Shown here piece after piece: positions 1-7,158 of a stretch of 24,548 nucleotides of DNA (within the stretch, counting starts at the first letter, position 1; the number at the start of each line of letters is the position of its first letter). This DNA comes from an uncultured Clostridia bacterium (GTDB lineage: Bacteria > Bacillota > Clostridia > Christensenellales > Aristaeellaceae). The notes beneath the pieces were generated by a model. It was not told the DNA's origin, made no database searches, and was given only the letters and a program-made list of their open reading frames with translations. The DNA is taken from NCBI GenBank assembly GCA_934663625.1, contig CAKUKP010000045.1:1-24548 (forward strand). Reading direction: 5' to 3'. Made by a program: the position numbers and the translations under genes.

Positions 1-101
1 AGCAGCGTGGTAAAGCTTCCGTTTCGGATCGTCAGCGTCGTCGGATGTATGACCTGCCTTTTGTCAAAGCTCTTTGCAATCTGATTCAATCGAATTTCCA
101 T
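1..101 (-). CDS. ABC transporter ATP-binding protein, N-terminal fragment
   Basis: Only the first 33 codons and part of the next are inside the window; the gene runs off the left edge. The start ATG (complement of 99-101) follows a GGAAAGGG ribosome site. The fragment begins MEIRLNQIAKSFDKRQVI and ends GSFTTLL, which is the strand and approach immediately before the Walker A loop in ABC ATPases of the PotA/FbpC/MalK type (importers of polyamines, iron or sugars). The Walker A motif itself lies outside, so substrate and subfamily cannot be settled. The gene is divergent from the ribonuclease gene at 294 and probably belongs to an importer operon further left. Confidence 0.8.
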   Translation of the reverse strand, partial: MEIRLNQIAKSFDKRQVIHPTTLTIRNGSFTTL

Positions 102-119
102 AGCGTTCCCTTTCCTTTG

Positions 120-146
120 TTTATAAGGATAAGGATGATGTGTCAA
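120..146 (-). promoter_or_regulatory. Possible promoter of the left-edge ABC ATPase gene
   Basis: On the minus strand a perfect TTGACA (complement 141-146) is followed after 15 bp by TATAAA (complement 120-125). The spacer is shorter than the usual 17, and the implied start would leave a leader of only about 12 nt that runs into the ribosome site. The call therefore rests on the consensus hexamers alone. Confidence 0.35.
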
Positions 147-293
147 ATCTACCATTCATGGGAAGCCAAATCCAAGTGAAATCATAGAAGGTGCATGCGT
201 TTCTCTAATGTGCGTATTTTTATTCGCAGGCGGTAGCATTCTTTACCGTGCGGGTGTATGCTGATATGCAGAAAATATGCGGAGGGCATACGG

Positions 294-758
294 ATGCTGA
301 AGAAACTGACGGCGCTTATGCTGGCGATCGTCATGCTGATTTCGCTCGCGGGCTGCGGCGCGCCGAATCGCGCGGAGCGCGGCGCACAGACGCAGGCGGC
401 TGTGCAGATCGATGAAAACGGCAGCTATTCGGGAAAGGATCAGGTCGCGCTGTACATTTATACCTACGGCCACCTGCCGGATAATTACATCACAAAGCGG
501 GAAGCGAAGGCGCTGGGCTGGACGGGCGGATCGCTGGAACCCTATGCGCCCGGAAAATGCATCGGCGGCGATCGATTTGGCAATTATGAAGAACTTCTGC
601 CCGAAAAGAACGGGCGAAGCTACACCGAATGCGATATCGATACGCTGGGCGCGAACAGCCGCGGCGCGAAGCGGATCGTATTTTCCAACGATGGATTGAT
701 CTATTACACCGCGGATCACTATGAAAGCTTTGAACTTCTGTACGGGGAGGATCATTAA
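294..758 (+). CDS. Barnase-like guanyl-specific ribonuclease, predicted lipoprotein
   Basis: This 154-aa protein is a secreted N1/T1-type (barnase family) RNase that would cut single-stranded RNA, preferring after G. The start at 294 is chosen because GGAGG at 281 sits 8 bases upstream and the product then begins with a clean signal peptide; an in-frame start at 258 would bury it. Residues 1-21 form a lipoprotein signal ending LAGC (Cys21). The catalytic domain (about 48-150) matches barnase closely: LPDNYITK (Lys68 = barnase Lys27), ALGW, PGKxIGGD, Glu112 (= Glu73, general base), Arg123 and Arg127 (= Arg83/87) and His142 in DHYESF (= His102, general acid). All catalytic residues are kept. 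It is followed after 1 bp by its likely inhibitor. The unusual point is lipid anchoring, since classical barnase is released. The family call is secure; the biological role is not known. Confidence 0.92.
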   Translation: MLKKLTALMLAIVMLISLAGCGAPNRAERGAQTQAAVQIDENGSYSGKDQVALYIYTYGHLPDNYITKREAKALGWTGGSLEPYAPGKCIGGDRFGNYEELLPEKNGRSYTECDIDTLGANSRGAKRIVFSNDGLIYYTADHYESFELLYGEDH

Positions 759-759
759 A

Positions 760-1053
760 ATGCGCTTTGTGCTGGATGGCGCGCGGATAGCGGATCGCGC
801 TGCGCTGCACCGCGCGCTGGCGGAGGGGCTGCGCTTCCCCGAATGGTACGGCGGCAATCTGGATGCGCTGCACGATTGCCTGACCGACATTTCAGAGCCG
901 GTAGAAATTGAAATCTGCAATACCTGCGCGCTGGAGGCGGCGCTGGGGGGCTATGCGCGGGCGTTTCGGCGCACGCTTACGGACAGCGCGGCGGAAAATG
1001 AAAATCTGCGCGTTAGCTTTCGGGAAGCGGATGGATCGCCTTTATTGATATAA
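760..1053 (+). CDS. Barstar-like ribonuclease inhibitor
   Basis: This 97-aa cytoplasmic protein has no signal peptide. The start at 760 is preceded by GGGGAGG (744-750) inside the 3' end of the ribonuclease gene and comes one base after its stop, so the two are translationally coupled. The core FPEWYGGNLDALHDCLT aligns with barstar PEYYGENLDALWDCLT without gaps. Asp35 and Asp39, which plug the barnase active site, fall at the same residue numbers as in barstar; barstar Trp38 is His here. In the known pair the inhibitor protects the producing cell from RNase that is not yet exported, and the same role is inferred here. The C-terminal part is more divergent, and the counterpart of barstar Glu76 may be an Asp. 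Confidence 0.92.
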   Translation: MRFVLDGARIADRAALHRALAEGLRFPEWYGGNLDALHDCLTDISEPVEIEICNTCALEAALGGYARAFRRTLTDSAAENENLRVSFREADGSPLLI

Positions 1054-1088
1054 TATACGATATACGAACGATAGATAGGGGTATGGGG

Positions 1089-2459
1089 ATGAAGAAATCA
1101 TATACGGGCGATTTTTCGCAGGGCAGCGTTTCGCGCGCAATCCTGCGCATCGGTCTGCCGATCATGGCGGCGGAACTGGTGCACGTTTTATACAATCTGG
1201 TGGATCGCATGTTCATCAGCCATATGCCGGAGGTGGGCACGCTGGCGCTGACGGGCGTGGGCGTGGCGTTTCCGCTGATTACCATCATATCGGCGTTCGC
1301 CAATCTGTGCGGCACGGGCGGCGCTTCGCTTACGAGCATTGCGCGCGGCGAGGGCGATGTGGAACGCGCGCGGCTGATTGAAGAAACCGCGTTTACGATG
1401 CTGATCATCATGGGCGGCGTGCTGACGATCGTGATGTATGCGTTCGCGCCCGCGCTGTTGGAGGTGCTGGGCGGCGATGCAAAAACGCTTCCCTACGCGG
1501 TGGAATATTTCCGCATCTATGTGCTCGGTTCCATTCCGGTGCTGATCAGCCTGGGCATGAATCCGTTTATCAATGCGCAGGGCTTTGCCGGTACGGGTAT
1601 GCTCACGGTGGTCATCGGCGCGGTGCTGAATACGATCCTCGATCCCATCATGATCTATACGATGAACATGGGTGTTCGCGGCGCGGCGCTGGCGACGATC
1701 ATTTCGCAGGCGGTCAGCGCGCTGTGGGTCACGATGTTCCTGTGCGGCAAAAAGCCGATTCTGCCGGTTCGCCGCCTGCGCATTCATGGAACCTCCATGC
1801 GCGCCATATTGAAGCTGGGCGCGACAGGCTTTACCTTCAAATGCACCAACAGCCTGACGCAGGCGATCGTGAATATGACGCTCAAGAGCTTCGGCGGAAC
1901 GATGAGCACGCTGTACGTGGGTGCGATGTCGGTGATCAATTCCCTGCGCGAGGTGGCGCAGCTGCCCACCACGGGCGTAACCAACGGCGCTTCGCCCGTG
2001 ATGAGCTATAACTTCGGCGCGGGCAAGCCGAAGCGCGTGTCCAGAGCCATCGGCTTTACGCTCACGGGCACGCTGGTGATGAACAGCATCGTATGGGCGC
2101 TGGTCATGCTGATCCCCGAACGGCTGATCGGGATCATTACGCCCGATCCGGAAATCATCCGCCTGGGCGCGCACTGCGCGCGCATCTACTTCGGCGCGTT
2201 TCCGTTCATGTCCCTGCAAATGACGGGACAGAATACCTTCGTGGCGCTGAACCACCCCAAGCACGCCCTGTTCTTTTCACTGTTCCGCAAATTTGCGCTG
2301 GTAACGCTGCTTACGCTGCTGCTGCCTCGCATCGGCTTTGGCGCGGAGGGCGTTTTCTGGGCGGAATTCATATCGCAGGTCGTGGGCGCCAGCGCATGCA
2401 TGATCTGCATGTATATCTGCATCTGGAGAAAGCTGAGATTATCTCCGGACGCGCAATAA
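1089..2459 (+). CDS. MATE family efflux transporter
   Basis: This protein of about 456 aa is a multidrug/toxin extrusion transporter with twelve predicted hydrophobic segments in two similar halves, close to the MepA/DinF branch. It would export cationic drugs, dyes or metabolites in exchange for Na+ or H+. Family marks include the opening SVSRAILRIGLPIM, MFISHMPEVGTLALTGVG, NPFINAQGF and DPIMIY in the first half, and QLPTTGVTNGASPVMSYNFGAG in the second. ATG 1089 is preferred over ATG 1083 because AGGGG (1077-1081) is too close to the earlier one. It starts 35 bp after the barstar gene with no terminator between, so it may be cotranscribed with the RNase pair. A link in function is not shown. 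Confidence 0.93.
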   Translation: MKKSYTGDFSQGSVSRAILRIGLPIMAAELVHVLYNLVDRMFISHMPEVGTLALTGVGVAFPLITIISAFANLCGTGGASLTSIARGEGDVERARLIEETAFTMLIIMGGVLTIVMYAFAPALLEVLGGDAKTLPYAVEYFRIYVLGSIPVLISLGMNPFINAQGFAGTGMLTVVIGAVLNTILDPIMIYTMNMGVRGAALATIISQAVSALWVTMFLCGKKPILPVRRLRIHGTSMRAILKLGATGFTFKCTNSLTQAIVNMTLKSFGGTMSTLYVGAMSVINSLREVAQLPTTGVTNGASPVMSYNFGAGKPKRVSRAIGFTLTGTLVMNSIVWALVMLIPERLIGIITPDPEIIRLGAHCARIYFGAFPFMSLQMTGQNTFVALNHPKHALFFSLFRKFALVTLLTLLLPRIGFGAEGVFWAEFISQVVGASACMICMYICIWRKLRLSPDAQ

Positions 2460-2472
2460 CTTATATAACGCA

Positions 2473-2500
2473 GCGCGACGCGAAGCATTTCGCGGCGCGT
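2473..2500. terminator. Bidirectional terminator-like hairpin between convergent genes
   Basis: Six base pairs (2479-2484 with 2489-2494), one A/G mismatch, then four more pairs and a G-T enclose the loop GCAT. AT-rich stretches lie on both sides but there is no clean T run. It sits between the MATE stop and the AraC stop, where a shared terminator is expected. Confidence 0.5.
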
Positions 2501-2503
2501 ATT

Positions 2504-3310
2504 CTATATGGATTTCAGCATGGCTTCCTGTTCCCGATTGTAGGATGCCACATAGGCGGTGGGGGACATGCCGGTCAGCTGCTTGAAGGTTTTGCTGAAG
2601 TGGTAGATACTGTTGAAGCCCACCTGTTCGGCGAGTTCGCCGATGGAGATGAAGCCGAATTCGAGCAGCTCCTTCGCGCGGGCGATGCGCTTTTCCCGAA
2701 CGTAGTGCATCGGCGATGTGCCGTAGCACGCGGTGAACAGCTTTCGGAAGTATACCGTGCTGATGCCGGATTGCGCCGCCACCGTTTCATTGCTGATCAT
2801 CGGATCGGTGTAATGTGTTTCCAGATATTCCACCGATTTGGCGATGCTTTCAAAACGGTCGATCGGATGATAGCTCTTGTTGGAAATCGTATTGATGTGC
2901 GCCATAATTTCATAGAGCAGGCTGAAACAAATCAGCGCGGAAGATTCATTTCGAACCTCCCAGCATTTGTTGATTTTGCATAGAAACGATGCGAAGGTTT
3001 TAGATACGTCCGCGGCGATCATCTGGAAGCTGTCGGGCATGCATTCCGGATTCAAAACGTCAAAATTCAGCGAATAGTGGCAGCAGTTTTCCTCGCAGGA
3101 TAGATCATAGCTTACGTTTTTCGGAATGATCAATACGTGCTGATTGTCCAGCACATAGGATCCCTGATCGGATGTAAACCGCAAAACGCCGTATTCCATG
3201 AAGATCAAGCCGTAGCCCCTTCGATTTACAAGGCGTTTGATGTGCCCGATATTCTGCCGCATATGGAAGATTCCCTGAATTTCCGAAACACACGCGTTGG
3301 ATAGTGTCAT
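2504..3310 (-). CDS. AraC-family transcriptional regulator
   Basis: This protein of about 268 aa has an N-terminal cupin-like sensing part (roughly 1-140, with MEYGVLRFTSDQGSYVLDNQ) and a C-terminal AraC DNA-binding domain (roughly 168-266). The domain carries two helix-turn-helices: ETVAAQSGISTVYFRKLF and IGELAEQVGFNSIYHFSKTF, followed by the family signature TGMSPTAYV. The start at 3310 is preferred because GGAAGGGAG lies 8 bases upstream; an ATG 33 bases earlier lacks a site. It is divergent from the importer unit beginning at 3607 and is the natural candidate to control it, probably as an activator responding to the imported compound. Ligand and operator are unknown. Confidence 0.93.
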   Translation of the reverse strand: MTLSNACVSEIQGIFHMRQNIGHIKRLVNRRGYGLIFMEYGVLRFTSDQGSYVLDNQHVLIIPKNVSYDLSCEENCCHYSLNFDVLNPECMPDSFQMIAADVSKTFASFLCKINKCWEVRNESSALICFSLLYEIMAHINTISNKSYHPIDRFESIAKSVEYLETHYTDPMISNETVAAQSGISTVYFRKLFTACYGTSPMHYVREKRIARAKELLEFGFISIGELAEQVGFNSIYHFSKTFKQLTGMSPTAYVASYNREQEAMLKSI

Positions 3311-3370
3311 GCGCCGCGCTCCCTTCCACAAATGATCCGTCAAAACGCCGCTTTCTTTACGCTATGCAAC

Positions 3371-3399
3371 AGTATAGCAACTATTCGACAAAATAGCAA
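3371..3399 (-). promoter_or_regulatory. Promoter of the AraC-family gene
   Basis: On the minus strand TTGCTA (complement 3394-3399), a 17-bp spacer and TATACT (complement 3371-3376) form a good sigma-A promoter with a leader of about 54 nt to the ATG at 3310. GCAA-containing repeats (3366, 3377, 3396) overlap it and could be regulator half-sites. Confidence 0.7.
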
Positions 3400-3438
3400 A
3401 TTAAAATATCAAAATGGATAAAATTATCGGAATTCACA

Positions 3439-3467
3439 TTTACAAGCATATGTGGAACTGATACAAT
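3439..3467 (+). promoter_or_regulatory. Promoter of the importer/U32/QueG-like unit
   Basis: TTTACA (3439-3444), a 17-bp spacer and TACAAT (3462-3467) with an upstream TG (extended -10) predict transcription from about 3474 and a leader of about 130 nt. Imperfect arms TTCACAT (3433) and ATGTGGAA (3450) surround the -35/spacer and could bind a regulator. A weaker second candidate is TTGTTC at 3480 with TATATT at 3502 (16-bp spacer). Confidence 0.65.
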
Positions 3468-3487
3468 GAGATTGTTAATTTGTTCGG

Positions 3488-3530
3488 ATATGAAAAGTTC
3501 ATATATTGTACGATATGACCAATATCGTAC
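3488..3530 (+). promoter_or_regulatory. Two adjacent perfect palindromes in the leader
   Basis: ATATGAA-aag-TTCATAT (3488-3504) is followed 3 bp later by GTACGATAT-gacca-ATATCGTAC (3508-3530). Both have perfect arms (7 and 9 bp). They lie just downstream of the predicted transcription start, so they could be operators that block elongation or two stem-loops in the leader RNA. The rest of the leader to 3606 shows only the ribosome site AAAAGGAG. Confidence 0.55.
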
Positions 3531-3606
3531 TTCGGCGCGCTGGCTTTTATTCCGACAAATTCGAGAAGAACCCCAAAGCTAGGAAATGTAGAAAAGGAGC
3601 AAAAAC

Positions 3607-4599
3607 ATGAAGAGATTACTCGTACTGGCACTGGCAATCTGTATGCTGGCGTTTTCCGCAGCGGCGTTTGCGGAGGAACTCGACTACAACTTCACGATCG
3701 GCTTTTCCTCTCTGGGCAACTACAACAACTTCTGGGTAAACGTGAATGAAAGCATGGTCAAGGCGTGCGAAGAAAAGGGCATCGAACTGCACTGGACGAT
3801 CGATGATCGCGATGCTTCCAAGATGAAGACCGCCATCGACACCTTCGTAATGCAGGGCGTAGATATCATCGTAGACGGCACCGTTCTGACCGAAACCGGC
3901 ACCGCGATCGCCAAGGAACTGAAGAAGGAAGGCATCCCGATGATCTCCATCGACTGCCTGTATGAAGATTGCTACTTCTTCGGCATCAACAACGCGGCGG
4001 TGGGCGATACCATCGGCGAATTCTCCAAGGGCTGGATCGAAGAAAACTGGGATGGCAAGCTGGACGCGATCCAGGTGCTGTTCAACGAAGCCAACGGCGA
4101 AGAAAACAAGCTGCGCGTTTCCAACGCCGCGAATCTGCTGATCAACGCGGGCATCGTGGACGAAGCGAACGTGGTTTACACCAACATCAATTCCTCCGGC
4201 GCGACCGTAACGGACGTTTCCTACGTGCGTTCTCTGGTTGTAGACTATCTGACGGCGCATCCGGAAGATAAGAAGATTCTGATCATCGCCCAGACGGACG
4301 ACCAGGGCACCGCGGCGAATTCCGCCGTTCTGTCCTCCAACCGCACGGACGAAGTTGCGATCGTTTCCATCAACTGCGATACCGCCGTTGTGGCGATGCT
4401 GCAGGAAAAGACCGGATCCATCATCGGCACCTTCAATGCAAATCCCCAGGGCTATGGCCCGCAGGTAATCGAAGCGTGCGCGCGCATTCTGGCGGCGGAA
4501 AAGGCCGGCGAAGAAGTCGGACCGAAGTTCGATAACCAGGGCGTGGTCGTAAGCCGTGAAAATGTTTGGGATTTCTTCCCGGAGAAGGTTGAAGGCTAA
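3607..4599 (+). CDS. Sugar-type ABC transporter substrate-binding protein
   Basis: This 330-aa extracytoplasmic protein of the ribose/galactose-binding fold (periplasmic-binding-protein class 4) captures the substrate of the importer encoded next. Residues 1-22 are a signal peptide ending AFA-EE with no lipobox. The mature part has the family pattern of two alpha/beta lobes: FTIGFSSLGNYNNFWVNV, VDIIVDGTV, GIPMISIDC, ILIIAQTDDQGTAANSAV, and the hinge near IIGTFNANPQGYGPQVIEA. Start 3607 has AAAAGGAG 8 bases upstream. The substrate cannot be named. The unit also encodes redox enzymes and no sugar kinase or glycosidase, so the cargo may be a modified sugar, nucleoside-like or inositol-like compound rather than a common sugar. 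Confidence 0.92.
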   Translation: MKRLLVLALAICMLAFSAAAFAEELDYNFTIGFSSLGNYNNFWVNVNESMVKACEEKGIELHWTIDDRDASKMKTAIDTFVMQGVDIIVDGTVLTETGTAIAKELKKEGIPMISIDCLYEDCYFFGINNAAVGDTIGEFSKGWIEENWDGKLDAIQVLFNEANGEENKLRVSNAANLLINAGIVDEANVVYTNINSSGATVTDVSYVRSLVVDYLTAHPEDKKILIIAQTDDQGTAANSAVLSSNRTDEVAIVSINCDTAVVAMLQEKTGSIIGTFNANPQGYGPQVIEACARILAAEKAGEEVGPKFDNQGVVVSRENVWDFFPEKVEG

Positions 4600-4622
4600 T
4601 TCGATTTAAGCATCGTATCCGG

Positions 4623-4651
4623 AAGGCTGTCGCTCAAGCAGCGGCAGCCTT
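4623..4651 (+). terminator. Stem-loop between binding-protein and ATPase genes
   Basis: A 12-bp stem (4623-4634 with 4640-4651, one G-T pair) closes a 5-nt loop and is followed by only T-C-A. With such a short T run it is more likely a leaky terminator or an RNA-stabilising hairpin that keeps binding-protein mRNA in excess than a full stop. Confidence 0.65.
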
Positions 4652-4672
4652 TCACAGTAAGGAGGCGGAAGC

Positions 4673-6160
4673 ATGGAAACCGTCCTTAAAATGGAAAAAA
4701 TCTACAAGGCTTTTCCGGGGGTTGTGGCGGTAAACAAGGTTGACCTGGAAGTAAATCGCGGCCAGGTGGTGGCGCTGATCGGGGAAAACGGCGCGGGCAA
4801 GAGCACATTGATGAAGATTCTGTCCGGCGCGTACACCTGCGACAGCGGCAAAATCTTTATCGAAGGGCAGGAAATTTCAGGGTATACGCCCAAGCAGGCG
4901 ATCGATTACGGCATTTCCGTAATCTACCAGGAATTGAATTATATCAATTATATGACCGTGGCGGAAAACATTCTGCTGGGCGATTTCCCCAAGCGGAAGC
5001 ACGCGAAGTTCATGATCGATAAAAAGGAAATGGCGCGCCGCTCGGTGGAAATTCAGAAATTGATCGGCATTGAATACATCGATCCCACCACGCCGATGAA
5101 CAAGCTGACCGTGGGCGAAAAGCAGCTGGTGGAAATCGCCAAGGCGTATGCGCGAAACGTAAAGGTGCTGGTGATGGATGAACCCACCGCCGCGCTGAAC
5201 GATCGCGAATGCGAAAAGCTGTTCAATCTGATCGAAAGAATGCGCGCCGAGGGCAAGGCGATCATCTACATTTCGCATAAGCTGGATGAGGTGCTTCGCG
5301 TGGCGGATTGCGTGGTTGTAATGCGCGATGGCGAACGCGTGGGCGGAATGCCGATCGCGGACGCCACCAAGAATAAGATGATTTCGATGATGGTCGGGCG
5401 CGAAATCACGGATATGTACCCGATTCACGATCGCCGGAAGGGCGAAATGCTGCTGGAGGTCGAGGACATGCGCGGCGATTTCCTGCGCAGCGTTTCCTTC
5501 AATCTGCACCGCGGCGAAATCATCGGCTTCTTCGGCCTGATGGGCGCGGGCTGCGATGAAATCGTGCGCACGCTGTTTGGCGCGATGCCCGGCGAAAAGA
5601 AAATCAAAATCCACGGCGGGGAAGTGCAGATCAACAATACCGCGGATGCGATCCGCTGCCGCATGGCGTATGTTCCGGCGGAGCGCAAGAGCGAAGGTCT
5701 GGTGCTGATGCACAGCGTAAAGCGCAACGCCACCATGCTGCGGCTGAAGAATCTGCAAAAGGGGCTGCGCCTCGATGGACGCATGGAAGAAAAGCTCACC
5801 GACGAATGGGTAGATAAGCTGCGCATCAAAACGCCGTCTACCGAGGTCGCCGTGGAATCGCTTTCCGGCGGCAATCAGCAGAAGGTGGTATTGGCGAAGT
5901 GGATGATGAACAATCCGGAAATCCTGATCATGAACGAACCCACGCGCGGCATCGACGTCGGCGCGAAGGCGGAAATCTACCGCCTGATCGAACAGTTCTG
6001 CAATCAGGGACTCGGCGTAATCATCGTATCTTCGGAAATGGCGGAGGTTATGAGCGTAGCGGATCGCATCTATGCGGTTTACGATGGCGAAATTCGCGGT
6101 GAATTCACAAAGGATGAAGCTACGCAGGAAAACATCATGCAGAAAGCGATAGGAGAATAA
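4673..6160 (+). CDS. RbsA-type sugar importer ATPase, two fused nucleotide-binding domains
   Basis: This 495-aa protein is the energising subunit of the importer. Domain 1 has Walker A GENGAGKST (37-45), signature LTVGEKQLVEIAKA and Walker B VLVMDEPTAAL. Domain 2 has the degenerate Walker A typical of this family (GLMGAGCDE), signature LSGGNQQKVVLAKW and the block MNEPTRGIDVG. In that last block the usual Walker B Asp is Asn (residue 421), unlike the paralogue in this window, which keeps DEPTRGID. Length and order match RbsA/MglA. A GGAGG site precedes the ATG, and the permease follows after 2 bp. The binding protein, this ATPase and the permease form one importer. Confidence 0.94.
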   Translation: METVLKMEKIYKAFPGVVAVNKVDLEVNRGQVVALIGENGAGKSTLMKILSGAYTCDSGKIFIEGQEISGYTPKQAIDYGISVIYQELNYINYMTVAENILLGDFPKRKHAKFMIDKKEMARRSVEIQKLIGIEYIDPTTPMNKLTVGEKQLVEIAKAYARNVKVLVMDEPTAALNDRECEKLFNLIERMRAEGKAIIYISHKLDEVLRVADCVVVMRDGERVGGMPIADATKNKMISMMVGREITDMYPIHDRRKGEMLLEVEDMRGDFLRSVSFNLHRGEIIGFFGLMGAGCDEIVRTLFGAMPGEKKIKIHGGEVQINNTADAIRCRMAYVPAERKSEGLVLMHSVKRNATMLRLKNLQKGLRLDGRMEEKLTDEWVDKLRIKTPSTEVAVESLSGGNQQKVVLAKWMMNNPEILIMNEPTRGIDVGAKAEIYRLIEQFCNQGLGVIIVSSEMAEVMSVADRIYAVYDGEIRGEFTKDEATQENIMQKAIGE

Positions 6161-6162
6161 GT

Positions 6163-7158
6163 ATGAGCGAGCAGAATAAGAAAACCGTCGGAGCCCGCAT
6201 CAAAAGGGTATTCCGCAATCATGCGTCCGAATTCAGCATTGGCAGCGCGCTGTTGGTGATCTGCATCGTGCTGACTTGTTTATCGCCGTTCTTCCTTCAA
6301 ATGCGCAATATCAAAAACATCCTGTCCTATGTTTCCATCGCGGGAACGATGTCGGCGGGTCTTACCGTGGTCATGCTGATGGGCTGCATGGATCTGTCGC
6401 AGTATTCGGTCATGGCGATGATCGGCATGATCGAAGCTTCCATGCTGAAGGCCGGCCTGAATCCGTATCTGGCGATTCTGGCGTCCATTCTGATGGGCGC
6501 GTGCGTCGGATCGATCACGGGCTTTATCGTAACCAAGATGCGCATCGTGCCGATTATCGCGACCATCGGTATGCAGCTGATCGCGCGCGCCGTGGCGTAT
6601 CTTTCCACGAACGGCATCTACATCATGGTGGATAACCCCGTATTCTACAGCATCGGCTATGAAGAAATCGCGGGTCTGCCCTATCTGGTATGGGTGCTGC
6701 TGATCGTAAACATCGTGCTTTCATTTATCCTGAGCAACACCGCGTTTGGACGCAAGATCTACGCCGTCGGCGGCAACGCGCAGGCATGCGCGCTGTCCGG
6801 CATTTCGGTCGATAAGATGAAAATGATGGGCTACATCATCTCCGGCATCACCGCGGGCATCGCCGCCGTGCTTTGCACCGCGCAGGTTTCCGCCGCGTAT
6901 CCCACCGCGGGCAACGGACAGGAAATGGACTGCTCCGCCGCCGTATATCTGGGCGGTCTGGCGGTTGGCGGCGGCAAGGGTTCCATTCTCGGCACCTTCA
7001 TCGGCGTGGTATTGATCGCCGTGCTGCTCAACGGTATGACGCTTCTGAGCATCAACGCCTATTATCAGGTGCTGTTTAAGGGCCTTGTGCTGATCGTGGC
7101 GGTTTACATCGATCAGGTGCGCCAGATGCGCGCGCCGAAGAAAGCGCACGTTTCATGA
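6163..7158 (+). CDS. RbsC-type sugar importer permease
   Basis: This 331-aa integral membrane protein of the BPD_transp_2 family has about ten hydrophobic segments and forms the channel of the importer, probably as a homodimer. Family marks are LSYVSIAGTMSAGLTVVMLMGCMDLS near residue 55-80, GNAQACALSGISVDK (the loop facing the ATPase) and PTAGNGQEMDCSAAVYLGGLAVGGGKGS in the C-terminal third. It begins 2 bp after the ATPase stop with AGGAG upstream. Its stop overlaps the start of the next gene by 4 bp (ATGA), which ties the U32-like gene into the same transcript and translation unit. Substrate unknown. Confidence 0.94.
   Translation: MSEQNKKTVGARIKRVFRNHASEFSIGSALLVICIVLTCLSPFFLQMRNIKNILSYVSIAGTMSAGLTVVMLMGCMDLSQYSVMAMIGMIEASMLKAGLNPYLAILASILMGACVGSITGFIVTKMRIVPIIATIGMQLIARAVAYLSTNGIYIMVDNPVFYSIGYEEIAGLPYLVWVLLIVNIVLSFILSNTAFGRKIYAVGGNAQACALSGISVDKMKMMGYIISGITAGIAAVLCTAQVSAAYPTAGNGQEMDCSAAVYLGGLAVGGGKGSILGTFIGVVLIAVLLNGMTLLSINAYYQVLFKGLVLIVAVYIDQVRQMRAPKKAHVS

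Noticed and set aside
1188..2264. Long minus-strand frame opposite the MATE gene
   Set aside because: No motifs, no ribosome site, low-complexity composition; a shadow of the transporter gene.
3475..3606. Cobalamin riboswitch before the QueG-like unit
   Set aside because: The leader is only about 130 nt and I find no B12-box-like sequence; it contains the two short palindromes instead.
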